A stretch of 7,553 nucleotides of DNA from Chloroflexi bacterium UBA6265. Its GTDB lineage: Bacteria; Chloroflexota; Chloroflexia; Thermomicrobiales; UBA6265. Below the pieces are notes generated by a model, which saw nothing but the letters and a program-made list of their open reading frames with translations, did no database searches and was not told the DNA's origin. The stretch is from contig DJVD01000014.1 of the NCBI GenBank assembly GCA_002440805.1, forward strand, positions 1 to 7,553, read 5' to 3'. Below are positions 1-6,656 of the stretch, in pieces. A program made the position numbers and the translations under genes. Within the stretch, counting starts at the first letter, position 1; each line of letters begins with the position of its first letter.

Positions 1-438
1 CTTGCGCAGGCGCTCGAGGACTTCCTCGATATCGTCATCGGAAACGTTGGCGTCGACTGGATCGACACGCACGGCGCTGTAATCGCCGAGTTCAATCTCC
101 GGATAGACCGGCACCGCCACCACGAAGGAAAGCGTTGGCTCCATCTCCATGCTGGTGAGTTCGGGATCGCCGACCGGGCTGATGTCCTCGTCCTTTAGCG
201 CCTGCTGATACAGCTTGTCCATCAGCTTCTCGGCTGCGTCCTGCGCAAACACCTCGCGACCGCCGTAGAAGCGCTCGACCATGTGGCGCGGAGCCTTGCC
301 CTTGCGGAATCCCGGGATCTGGACGTTGCGGGCCTGCGAGGAAATGGCTTTGTCGATGGCTTCCTGGAATTCGGCATCGTCGGCCACAATTGAGAGCTCA
401 ACAATGCTTCCTGGCTTGCGTTCGGTGGTGAGTTTCAC
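1..438 (-). CDS. tig: Trigger factor, N-terminal part (partial, runs off left edge)
   Basis: This is the ribosome-associated chaperone with peptidyl-prolyl isomerase activity that meets nascent chains at the exit tunnel. Only the first 146 codons are present, against a usual length of roughly 430-480 residues. They cover the ribosome-binding domain. The translation starts VKLTTERKPGSIVELSIVA and carries the diagnostic ribosome-docking loop GFRKGKAP at residues 43-50, followed by RHMVERFYG. The end of the visible part, with ELGDYSAVRVD near residues 117-127, is typical of the link towards the PPIase domain. The start is GTG at 438, because the family N-terminus (about two residues before LTTE) fits there and an AAGGAAGG-type ribosome binding site lies about 11 bases upstream (plus-strand 450-458). 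The gene is divergent from the M23 peptidase gene. The PPIase and C-terminal chaperone domains lie outside the window. The identification is secure from the loop motif. Confidence 0.95.
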   Translation of the reverse strand, partial: MKLTTERKPGSIVELSIVADDAEFQEAIDKAISSQARNVQIPGFRKGKAPRHMVERFYGGREVFAQDAAEKLMDKLYQQALKDEDISPVGDPELTSMEMEPTLSFVVAVPVYPEIELGDYSAVRVDPVDANVSDDDIEEVLERLRK

Positions 439-715
439 GCGTGCGCGTTCCTTCCTTTAATGGTGCGATGCAAAAAGCGGAAGTCGAACCGTTCCAGGGA
501 GAACGCGATCGCTTGCGGCTGCCCCGATGACCTGGGCCAAACGGGCGCACCGTTTCCTGCATCGCCATGTTCCCGGTGGTTCCGGGTATGCACAGCAAAA
601 TGACCGCATGCACGGCCATGTCATCAGCCGCAAAGTATAGCGGAAAACCGCGTTGACCTGCACAGCGATGCTCCCCGACACGAACTTCCGGTTTTCACCA
701 CCTCCGCGACGGCGT

Positions 716-769
716 TTGTACGGGTACAATGGAGCGGATGACAGCTTCGCACGAACAAAGCGTACGTAC
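716..769. promoter_or_regulatory. GTAC-centred palindromes, candidate operator sites
   Basis: TTGTAC-GG-GTACAA (716-729) is a perfect 6+2+6 inverted repeat. GTACGTAC (762-769) is a perfect 8-base palindrome about 40 bases away. Both sit upstream of the M23 peptidase gene and in the region shared with the divergent tig gene. Spaced palindromes with a common GTAC core suggest binding of a dimeric regulator, but no regulator is encoded nearby and no promoter hexamers are clear. This is an inference from symmetry only. Confidence 0.25.
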
Positions 770-955
770 ATATTGAACAAATGTAGCGAAGTCTGTTACC
801 TTCCACACAGTAGATTGATAGCACTGACCGTACACGTTTGTGCTGACGATCTTGATTGGGGAAACCATGGGGATGGCTGCCCCGCGGAACCACATTAGCG
901 GCTTGCGTCAATTGCCGGTGTCATGCCTGCATTCACGCTGCGAAATCAAACCTAA

Positions 956-981
956 TTCGGCTGGTCATGGGGTTGGCCGAA
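956..981 (+). promoter_or_regulatory. Hairpin just upstream of the M23 gene ribosome binding site
   Basis: TTCGGC (956-961) pairs perfectly with GCCGAA (976-981) across a 14-base loop. The stem ends seven bases before the AGGAGGGA ribosome binding site. It would lie in the mRNA leader if transcription starts upstream, and could affect translation. The six-base stem is modest, so function is uncertain. Confidence 0.3.
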
Positions 982-987
982 CCTATC

Positions 988-995
988 AGGAGGGA
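988..995 (+). promoter_or_regulatory. Ribosome binding site that fixes the GTG 1003 start
   Basis: AGGAGGGA is a near-perfect Shine-Dalgarno sequence ending seven bases before GTG 1003. The upstream in-frame ATG codons at 856 and 967 have no comparable site. Starting at 1003 also places a proper signal peptide at the N-terminus, so this site decides the start. Confidence 0.8.
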
Positions 996-1002
996 CGGCG
1001 GA

Positions 1003-2838
1003 GTGTTTACCGCTAGACAATTTCACTCGATTGCCAGTGGCGCGCGCATGCTCGTCCTGGCCGGTACACTCACCATCGCTTCCTTCCTGCCCACAGCAGG
1101 GCTGGTTTATGCCGATGCGGGCAGTACCCCGACACCAGATGCTGCGGATCAACCCGTCCTCACCCAGGAACAGGCATTCGATGTCGACCCTGCCGGTGGC
1201 GTCGAGGGCATTGAGGCCGTGGTGGTCGCCCAGCCCGCTGGCGCGCCCCTGTTGGCCGAGCCCGCGGCGGAGGCCGACGTGGTTGAGGCAGTGCCGGATG
1301 GCACAACCGTCCTGCTGCGCATCGACATGGAAGACACCGTTTACAGTGCCGATGGCGAAACTCGCTGGTGGCCAGTAGATGTGGGCGGCACGGCTGGATG
1401 GATCGACGGTCGGTCATTGATGTCGCCAGAAGAATATGTGGCCCGGGCTGCTTCTTCGGAAGACGGTAGCGTTGCTGCAGATACATCCGCCACACGCGTG
1501 CCCTTCGAGTTCACCAGCGATACCGCTGCGCGCGTTGCCGAAGTTGACGCCGATGGCGATGGCCTTTCCATGCGGGCCGAGCCCGATGCCAGTGCCGATG
1601 TGGTCGGCACCCTTAAGGATGGCACGATCGTCGACCTCCGCATCGATTCGGTCGACACCGTCTACGATGCCGCGGGCACCCGTTGGTGGCCGGTGAGTTT
1701 CGATGGCGTTGATGGCTGGGTATCGGGCTTCTACCTGATCACCCCCGGGACTGCTTCCCAATCGGCCACCACATCGCGTACAGCCACGACGACCACTGCT
1801 GCACCCGCCCTCGATGGCGATTACACCTACGTTGCGGGTGACTGGGCCGTGGTTCGCACTGCCGATGCTGGCCGCACCAATCTCTATGCCTCTGCAAATG
1901 CGGATGCTGCCACAGCCGGAACGATCCCGCACATGGCACTGGTTGAAGTGATTGCCCAGGCTCCGGATGGCTGGTACGAAGTGCGCTGGGATACCGTTCA
2001 GGGCTTCATCCCTGGCGATCTGCTCACCGCCGGTACCGCGCCACGACGATCCGCCAATGCGGCCCAGCCGGCCCCGACGCCAACCCCGGCAGCCGTTTCC
2101 ACCGAAACCGCCGATCCGGTGGCGACTGAAGCGATGGTTGCCGGCGATACCGCCGTGGTCAACTCCGAATCAGACGCGGGCGTGAATGTCCGCGAGGCTG
2201 CCAACTCCGACGCTGAGCGCGTTGGGTACCTGAACGATGCCACCCGCGTCAGCGTGGTAGAAGGTCCCACCACGGACGATGCAGGCAACGACTGGTACAA
2301 GGTCAAAGGCAACAATCTCGAGGGGTGGGTTCGGGCGGACCTGTTGACACAGGTGACCTCCACCAGCACCACAACGACGGGTACTGCCGATAGCGGCACC
2401 GTATCGGCAGCCGGGTTCTCCCTGCCGGTTGCGACCTATCGCTTCACCCAGGACTATGGCTGCAGCAATCTTGGCTTCTACTCGTACGATCCAAATTGGG
2501 GCTGCTCCGTACATGATGGTGTCGATCTCGCTGCCCCGCAGGGCACTCCGCTGCTGGCAGCCGCCGACGGCAAGGTTGTTGTTGCCGGCTGGTGTGATTG
2601 CGGCCTCGGCTACTACGTCGAAATCGATCATGGCGATGGCATCCACACCATTTACGGCCACATGGCCGGTCAGCCATCGGTAGCCGTAGGCGCAGAAGTG
2701 TCCCGAGGCGACCAGATCGGCCAGGTCGGGAGCACGGGTCTTAGTACCGGCCCCCACGTGCACTTCATGGTGCGTGAGGATGGAACCACGGTAGATCCCA
2801 AGAACTACCTGCCGCCGATCAAGACCAACGCCACATAA
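1003..2838 (+). CDS. Secreted M23 family metallopeptidase with four SH3b domains
   Basis: This is a probable exported murein endopeptidase of 611 residues that cuts peptide cross-links in the cell wall. The GTG start is chosen from the AGGAGGGA site; the frame stays open upstream to 856, but that extension is Cys-rich and not export-like. A signal peptide covers residues 1-37 (Arg-bearing n-region, core LVLAGTLTIASFLPTAGLVYA, then DAG). Bacterial SH3-like domains lie at about 69-141, 177-247, 279-343 and 380-449, separated by Ala/Thr/Pro linkers. Domains 2 and 4 carry the classic signatures (LSMRAEPDASADVVG, VNVREAANSDAERVG); 1 and 3 are degenerate. The M23/LytM domain occupies about 472-606. 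Zinc ligands H504 and D508 (HDGVD) and H587 (GPHVH), with H553 (YGHM) and H585, complete the active site, so it should be active. Four cysteines (486, 501, 531, 533) in the peptidase domain may form disulfides. The precise bond cleaved is unknown. Confidence 0.9.
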   Translation: MFTARQFHSIASGARMLVLAGTLTIASFLPTAGLVYADAGSTPTPDAADQPVLTQEQAFDVDPAGGVEGIEAVVVAQPAGAPLLAEPAAEADVVEAVPDGTTVLLRIDMEDTVYSADGETRWWPVDVGGTAGWIDGRSLMSPEEYVARAASSEDGSVAADTSATRVPFEFTSDTAARVAEVDADGDGLSMRAEPDASADVVGTLKDGTIVDLRIDSVDTVYDAAGTRWWPVSFDGVDGWVSGFYLITPGTASQSATTSRTATTTTAAPALDGDYTYVAGDWAVVRTADAGRTNLYASANADAATAGTIPHMALVEVIAQAPDGWYEVRWDTVQGFIPGDLLTAGTAPRRSANAAQPAPTPTPAAVSTETADPVATEAMVAGDTAVVNSESDAGVNVREAANSDAERVGYLNDATRVSVVEGPTTDDAGNDWYKVKGNNLEGWVRADLLTQVTSTSTTTTGTADSGTVSAAGFSLPVATYRFTQDYGCSNLGFYSYDPNWGCSVHDGVDLAAPQGTPLLAAADGKVVVAGWCDCGLGYYVEIDHGDGIHTIYGHMAGQPSVAVGAEVSRGDQIGQVGSTGLSTGPHVHFMVREDGTTVDPKNYLPPIKTNAT

Positions 2839-2861
2839 ATCGCATCGACGACAAGAAGTTC

Positions 2862-2887
2862 AGCAGGAGGGCGAAAGCCCTCCTGTT
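2862..2887 (+). terminator. Intrinsic-type terminator after the M23 peptidase gene
   Basis: CAGGAGGGC (2864-2872) and GCCCTCCTG (2877-2885) form a perfect nine-base stem closed by a stable GAAA tetraloop, extendable by two weaker pairs. The hairpin starts 23 bases after the TAA stop. The following sequence TTCTGGTT is only a weak T-tract, so termination may be incomplete, but placement and stem strength support a terminator separating this gene from the two-component operon. Confidence 0.75.
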
Positions 2888-2979
2888 CTGGTTAACCCTA
2901 CCTGTGATTGGCGGGAAATTCGGCATGGTGAACGTGCCCTGCGGTCGTCATACTAGAGGCAGAACACGGAGACCGCTGC

Positions 2980-4449
2980 ATGCCGCAATCGCAAACCACG
3001 ACCGAAGAAGCCGAGCTTACCAACCCGATCCGGGAGGAAACCCCGCGCACGCGTCACTTGCTTACCAGGAACCCTCCCTTCCCGGTGGCCGATGAGCGGA
3101 TCCAGCGCAAGCTGCAGGATACCGGCTGGTTGTGGGCATCGATCCAGAGCCTGCCGGGCGTGAAAAGCTGGCGCGTGCTGAGCGACGCTATCTTTTGCCT
3201 CACCAGTTTCCCCATCGGCCTCGCGTTTTTTGTCACTGCAGTTGTGGGCGGTGTGCTGGGCGTGGCGCTTTCTTTTGTGGGCGTAGGTATCGCGATTCTC
3301 GCCTGGACGTTTGCCTTGCTGCTGTGGGGTGCCCAGATTGAGCGCAGTCGACTCCGCGGCTTCCTCGGCGTAAATGTTGGGGAAGCGCATCACTGGAGCG
3401 AGACCACCGGCAATGTTGCCGCACGCTCCTGGCAGGTGCTGCGATCACCGCAGGTATGGCGCGATTTCCTGTATATGGCCATCCTCTTCCCGCTGGGCAT
3501 CTTCGAGCTATGGCTGGTGACCTGGCCGCTCAAGTTCCTGTGGGGGCCAATCTTCTACTTCATTTTCGGCTCTACCCAGGGCGTGATATGGGGGATCGAG
3601 GTCACCAATCCTGTTATCGCCATCGTGGTACTGGCGATGGGTATCATGTTCGCGGTACCGGTCGCCGTGCTGGTGAACCTCGTGGCCCGATTACATGGCC
3701 AGCTCGGATTGATGCTGCTGGGCACCTCCCAGGAGGATGTGCTCACCGAGCGGGTGGAAGAGCTCACCGAAAGCCGGTCTGCCGTGATGCGGGCCATGCA
3801 TCTCGAACGGCAGCGGATTGAGCGCGACCTTCACGATGGCGCGCAGCAGCAACTGGTGGCGCTGGCGATGGATCTGGGTCGGGCACGGGACAAAATGGAC
3901 AGCGATCCCGATGCCGCGCGGGAGATCCTCGATTCCTCGCATGATCGCGCCAAACGGGTGATGACCGAAATGCGCGAACTGGTTCGTGGCATCCATCCGG
4001 CGGTGCTGACCGACCGTGGCCTCGACGCCGCTGTTTCGGCCGTGGCGAGCCGATCTCCCATTCCGGTGGATGTGGCAGTTCACCTGCATGAGCGTTTGGC
4101 GGAGGAAGTTGAGGGCACCGCCTATTTCGTTGTAGTGGAAGCCCTTACCAACGTAGCCAAGCATTCTGGTGCCGATCGTGCCCGAGTTAGTATCCAGCGT
4201 GATGGCAATTGGCTTAGAATCACCGTGACAGATAACGGGCGCGGTGGCGCGAATCCTGATTTGGGCACTGGTATGAAGGGCCTGCGGGATCGCATATTGG
4301 CGCTCGAAGGAACGTTTGCGTTTACCAGTCCGGCTGGCAAGGGCACGCGTATCACGGTGGAGATACCATGCGAGCCGTCATCGCTGAAGATTCCGTTGTC
4401 CTCCGCGAAGGACTCATCCGACTCCTCGAAGAAAACAACTTCACGGTAG
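2980..4449 (+). CDS. Sensor histidine kinase (HisKA_3/HATPase_c, PF13796-like membrane sensor)
   Basis: This is a membrane histidine kinase of 489 residues that would autophosphorylate and pass phosphate to the adjacent regulator. ATG 2980 has GGAGA seven bases upstream. Residues 1-68 are soluble and charged. Hydrophobic segments lie at about 70-95, 97-118, 163-186 and 210-236, in the two-block arrangement of the 'putative sensor' region (PF13796) common in LiaS/NarX-like kinases. A short coiled linker leads to the dimerisation and phosphoacceptor helix ERDLHDGAQQQL with H285. The ATP domain shows the N box EALTNVAKH (387-395), G1 box DNGRGG (418-423) and G2 box GTGMKGL (429-435), so it looks catalytically intact. 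The sensor has almost no extracytoplasmic domain, suggesting sensing within or at the membrane; the signal is unknown. The gene overlaps the regulator by 82 bases, and its last 26 residues (Ser/Lys-rich) lie beyond the conserved domain. Confidence 0.92.
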   Translation: MPQSQTTTEEAELTNPIREETPRTRHLLTRNPPFPVADERIQRKLQDTGWLWASIQSLPGVKSWRVLSDAIFCLTSFPIGLAFFVTAVVGGVLGVALSFVGVGIAILAWTFALLLWGAQIERSRLRGFLGVNVGEAHHWSETTGNVAARSWQVLRSPQVWRDFLYMAILFPLGIFELWLVTWPLKFLWGPIFYFIFGSTQGVIWGIEVTNPVIAIVVLAMGIMFAVPVAVLVNLVARLHGQLGLMLLGTSQEDVLTERVEELTESRSAVMRAMHLERQRIERDLHDGAQQQLVALAMDLGRARDKMDSDPDAAREILDSSHDRAKRVMTEMRELVRGIHPAVLTDRGLDAAVSAVASRSPIPVDVAVHLHERLAEEVEGTAYFVVVEALTNVAKHSGADRARVSIQRDGNWLRITVTDNGRGGANPDLGTGMKGLRDRILALEGTFAFTSPAGKGTRITVEIPCEPSSLKIPLSSAKDSSDSSKKTTSR

Positions 4450-5027
4450 AGGCTGCCGTGGATAACGGTGAGGACCTGATTACCGCGATCCGACAGCATC
4501 GCCCCGATGTGTCGATTGTTGATGTGCGCATGCCACCCACCTTCCGCGATGAGGGCCTGCGGGCGGCGGTGGCCATCCGCAAGGAACTGCCAAACACACC
4601 GATCATGGTGTTTAGCCAGTATGTGGAAGAGCGTTACGCCGCCGAATTGATTGAGAGTGGCACGCACGGAGTAGGGTACCTGCTGAAGGACCGGGTTGCC
4701 GATGTCCGCGATTTCATCCGCGCCATTCGCCAGGTGGCCGGAGGTGGCACGGTACTCGATCCGGAAGTGGTCACCCAGCTGGTCACACGACGCCGCACGG
4801 ACAACCGCCTGGATGCACTCACCCCTCGCGAAAGCGAAGTGCTGGCGCTGATGGCCGAAGGCAAAACCAACGCCGCAATTGCCGATCAGATCTTCGTCAG
4901 TGAAGGCACGGTCGAGAAACACATTCGCGGCATCTTCTCCAAACTGGAACTCGAAGACGCCGAGACCATGCACCGCCGCGTGCTGGCAGTGCTTACGTTC
5001 CTCCGTTTGGGTGAAGATGAGCGATAA
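4368..5027 (+). CDS. NarL/LuxR-type response regulator
   Basis: This is a two-component response regulator of 219 residues, the probable partner of the preceding kinase. ATG 4368 follows GGTGGAG at a spacing of five bases, and the start lies inside the kinase gene, so translation is probably coupled. The receiver domain (about 1-120) has the acidic pocket E7/D8, phosphoacceptor D52 in SIVDVRMPP, the switch residue S83 in MVFSQ and conserved K107 in YLLKDRV. A linker of about 25 residues leads to the LuxR/GerE helix-turn-helix at about 149-206, with LTPRESEVLALMAEGKTN, IADQIFVSEGTVEKHI and the closing SKLEL. All key residues are present. Upon phosphorylation it should dimerise and bind DNA; targets cannot be read from the window. 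Candidate palindromes lie upstream of the M23 gene and downstream at 5136-5161, but linking them to this protein is speculation. Confidence 0.94.
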   Translation: MRAVIAEDSVVLREGLIRLLEENNFTVEAAVDNGEDLITAIRQHRPDVSIVDVRMPPTFRDEGLRAAVAIRKELPNTPIMVFSQYVEERYAAELIESGTHGVGYLLKDRVADVRDFIRAIRQVAGGGTVLDPEVVTQLVTRRRTDNRLDALTPRESEVLALMAEGKTNAAIADQIFVSEGTVEKHIRGIFSKLELEDAETMHRRVLAVLTFLRLGEDER

Positions 5028-5131
5028 CGTTATGTCATCAAGCTCTGTTTCTTTCCAATCGGAATAAAGCAAAGTGTGATGAAAGCCTAACCTCGTAAAT
5101 AATAATCCCCAATATTGCCTGATTTGGTCTC

Positions 5132-5161
5132 TTGACATAGTGACGTATATGCGTCACTATG
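5132..5161 (+). promoter_or_regulatory. Promoter with consensus -35 fused to a 26-base palindromic operator
   Basis: TTGACA (5132-5137) is a perfect -35 hexamer. A CACTAT hexamer 17 bases downstream (5155-5160) is an acceptable but weak -10. Exactly across the spacer and -10 lies an inverted repeat: CATAGTGACG (5136-5145), a six-base centre TATATG, and CGTCACTATG (5152-5161), with all ten arm positions paired. This is the geometry of a site where a dimeric repressor (TetR, PadR, MarR or GntR type) blocks polymerase. It sits in AT-rich DNA about 100 bases before the gene at 5265. No such repressor is encoded in the window. The operator role is inferred from symmetry and position. Confidence 0.6.
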
Positions 5162-5264
5162 AACCGAAGGCCAGACAGAAAAAAATTCTCCTCTGTCCTC
5201 AGGACCCACAACACCAGCTAACCAAATAGAAAAGTTGATTTGCTTGCGTAAGGCATACACCACC

Positions 5265-6656
5265 ATGCGTTGTTGTCCGAAAGTCGACATAATCATCACG
5301 CGATTGCATTATGTTGTTCTGTGTGTGCTGATTTGCTTTATCGCGTACGTTCCCTCGGGTGGAGCGCAGGATGCAGTTGGTACCCCCGAAAGCTCTGTGG
5401 AGCTCAGTCAACCTGATCAGGTTCCCACTGCCACCATGCCGACGGAGCCTAATCCCCTCCCGACAGAGACGGCACCGCTGGATACAGTCCCTGTTCCCAC
5501 GGTGACCGAGGTGCCCGCGCCGGTAGCTACGGAGCAACCGGCCATTTCGGTGCCAGGAGATCCGGTGGTTGTCGATCCATTGGAGGTGCAGCCCACTGCA
5601 ACTGAGCCGATTGCCGTTCCATCACCACCGACAGTGGAGCCGACCGCGACGTCGCCACTAAACGTTGAGATTCCTCCCACGACTGAGCCGACCCCTGTTC
5701 CGACGCCGTCTGTTGAGCCCACTGCCACGGAGATTCCCGCCGCCACACTGGAGTCGACGCCCGGCGTCGAGCCATCACCATCACCAACACAGACCCCTGT
5801 CACCATTTCCTTGTCGCAGCCCGATTCTGTGACCTGCATCACCACTTCCGGCGATGCGCAATCACTGTCGCCCGGCGACTCAGCGACGTGGCGATGCCAG
5901 GCAACAGTCGTCACCGAGATCACCGGCGAAGCTCCAGCGGATCTTCAGGTTCTTTGGCAGGTGAACGCCACTTACGCGGGAGATGATGTTCGGGTATCCC
6001 TTCCGGAAGGTTCTCTTGCAACTGAGGTCCAGTCCGATCCGCTACCTGGTGGCGTTGAGGAATCAGTCACATACCGCATGAGCTGGAATGATGGTCTGGT
6101 ACTGGCGTTCGATGTCACCGTCACCCGCACGTCATGCGCAGTCGGCGAAATGCCTCTGTCGCTCAGTGCTGGTGTCGAGGTGGAAACGGCCGATGCGTCT
6201 GTGAGCATCGTTCAAGACGGCAGTCAACCGGCCGAAGCACAGCTGCTTGGCGTGGCTGCCCCCAATCAGGATGTTCCTACGCTGGATATTCAGCCGGTGA
6301 CATTTGGTGCGATCCAGTGGACTGGTCAATCGTGGGGAACCGCCGAGGCCACGATCATCATCCATGTGAACAACGATGGTTGCGCGACTTCCGATGCGCA
6401 CGATATTCAGATTGAAGCGATCGCTCTTGCACCGGGCGTGCAGCCGGTAATTGTCAATGTCACTACATCAGGCGGCAACATAAACGCAGTTGCGCCTGTT
6501 ACTCCCGGGCAAACCGCTGCAACTGTAGCCCATATCCCTGCCGGCTTCGTCGGAGAGAGTCAGGTGGTGGTGACCTTTGACCTCACGCCGCAAGCCGAAG
6601 TGGCCCCCGGCGGTTACAGCATGCAATTCGATGTGAAGGTTTTAAAGGCGCCGTAA
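5265..6656 (+). CDS. Exported protein with long Pro/Thr stalk and beta-rich C-terminal half; function unknown
   Basis: I do not recognise a family for this 463-residue protein. ATG 5265 is preferred over the in-frame TTG 5235 because it gives a compact signal peptide: MRCCPK, then Arg and a hydrophobic core YVVLCVLICFIAYV ending near residue 34 (SGGAQ). The ribosome binding site is weak (AAGG, 11 bases upstream). Residues about 40-178 are a low-complexity Pro/Thr/Glu/Val linker with imperfect repeats such as VEPTAT and VQPTATEP, probably an extended, possibly glycosylated stalk. Residues about 180-463 alternate short polar and beta-branched runs like stacked Ig-like or CARDB-type sandwiches, with four cysteines (191, 211, 291, 373). 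The last strand is PGGYSMQFDVKV. There is no sortase motif, C-terminal membrane helix or catalytic motif that I can see, so how it attaches is unclear. The palindromic promoter lies upstream. Existence as a gene is well supported; the role (adhesion, matrix or wall association) is only a guess. Confidence 0.85.
   Translation: MRCCPKVDIIITRLHYVVLCVLICFIAYVPSGGAQDAVGTPESSVELSQPDQVPTATMPTEPNPLPTETAPLDTVPVPTVTEVPAPVATEQPAISVPGDPVVVDPLEVQPTATEPIAVPSPPTVEPTATSPLNVEIPPTTEPTPVPTPSVEPTATEIPAATLESTPGVEPSPSPTQTPVTISLSQPDSVTCITTSGDAQSLSPGDSATWRCQATVVTEITGEAPADLQVLWQVNATYAGDDVRVSLPEGSLATEVQSDPLPGGVEESVTYRMSWNDGLVLAFDVTVTRTSCAVGEMPLSLSAGVEVETADASVSIVQDGSQPAEAQLLGVAAPNQDVPTLDIQPVTFGAIQWTGQSWGTAEATIIIHVNNDGCATSDAHDIQIEAIALAPGVQPVIVNVTTSGGNINAVAPVTPGQTAATVAHIPAGFVGESQVVVTFDLTPQAEVAPGGYSMQFDVKVLKAP
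5425..5800 (+). repeat. Degenerate Pro/Thr/Glu codon repeats (protein stalk)
   Basis: Coding DNA for the linker of the 463-residue protein repeats short units around GAG-CC(N)-ACN-GC(N)-AC(N), seen as VEPTAT at two places, VQPTATEP and VEPSPS. The units are imperfect and of irregular spacing, so this is a low-complexity protein segment, not a clean tandem DNA array. Such tracts commonly change length between strains. Confidence 0.6.

Larger units (their letters stand above)
439..1002. other. Divergent intergenic region between tig and the M23 peptidase gene
   Basis: This stretch of 564 bases holds no convincing gene. The open frames across it (for example 653-898 plus) have no recognisable domain, no good ribosome binding site and erratic composition. 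Visible elements are as follows. A TATACT -10-like hexamer lies on the minus strand at 639-634, with no clear -35, and could serve tig. A GCGG-AAAA-CCGC hairpin lies beside it at 640-651. There is a perfect inverted repeat TTGTAC-GG-GTACAA at 716-729 and a GTACGTAC palindrome at 762-769. A TTGAAC hexamer at 773-778 is a weak -35 candidate for the rightward gene. A possible structured leader spans about 840-995. No tRNA or classical riboswitch could be assigned by eye. Confidence 0.6.

Noticed and set aside
653..898. Plus-strand frame of 81 codons in the divergent intergenic region
   Set aside because: It has no ribosome binding site, no domain or signal, a composition unlike neighbouring genes, and it overlaps the palindromes and likely promoter.
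1414..1932. Long minus-strand frames opposite the M23 gene (also 2170-2763 and 4122-5138)
   Set aside because: They are GC-rich antisense shadows of real genes, with no ribosome binding site or recognisable domain. The sense frames are confirmed by motifs.
5149..5229. Tiny frames starting inside the palindrome (26 codons from ATG 5149, 20 codons from ATG 5159), considered as a leader peptide or a repressor remnant
   Set aside because: They have no ribosome binding site, overlap the promoter core, and the peptide sequences match no helix-turn-helix pattern.
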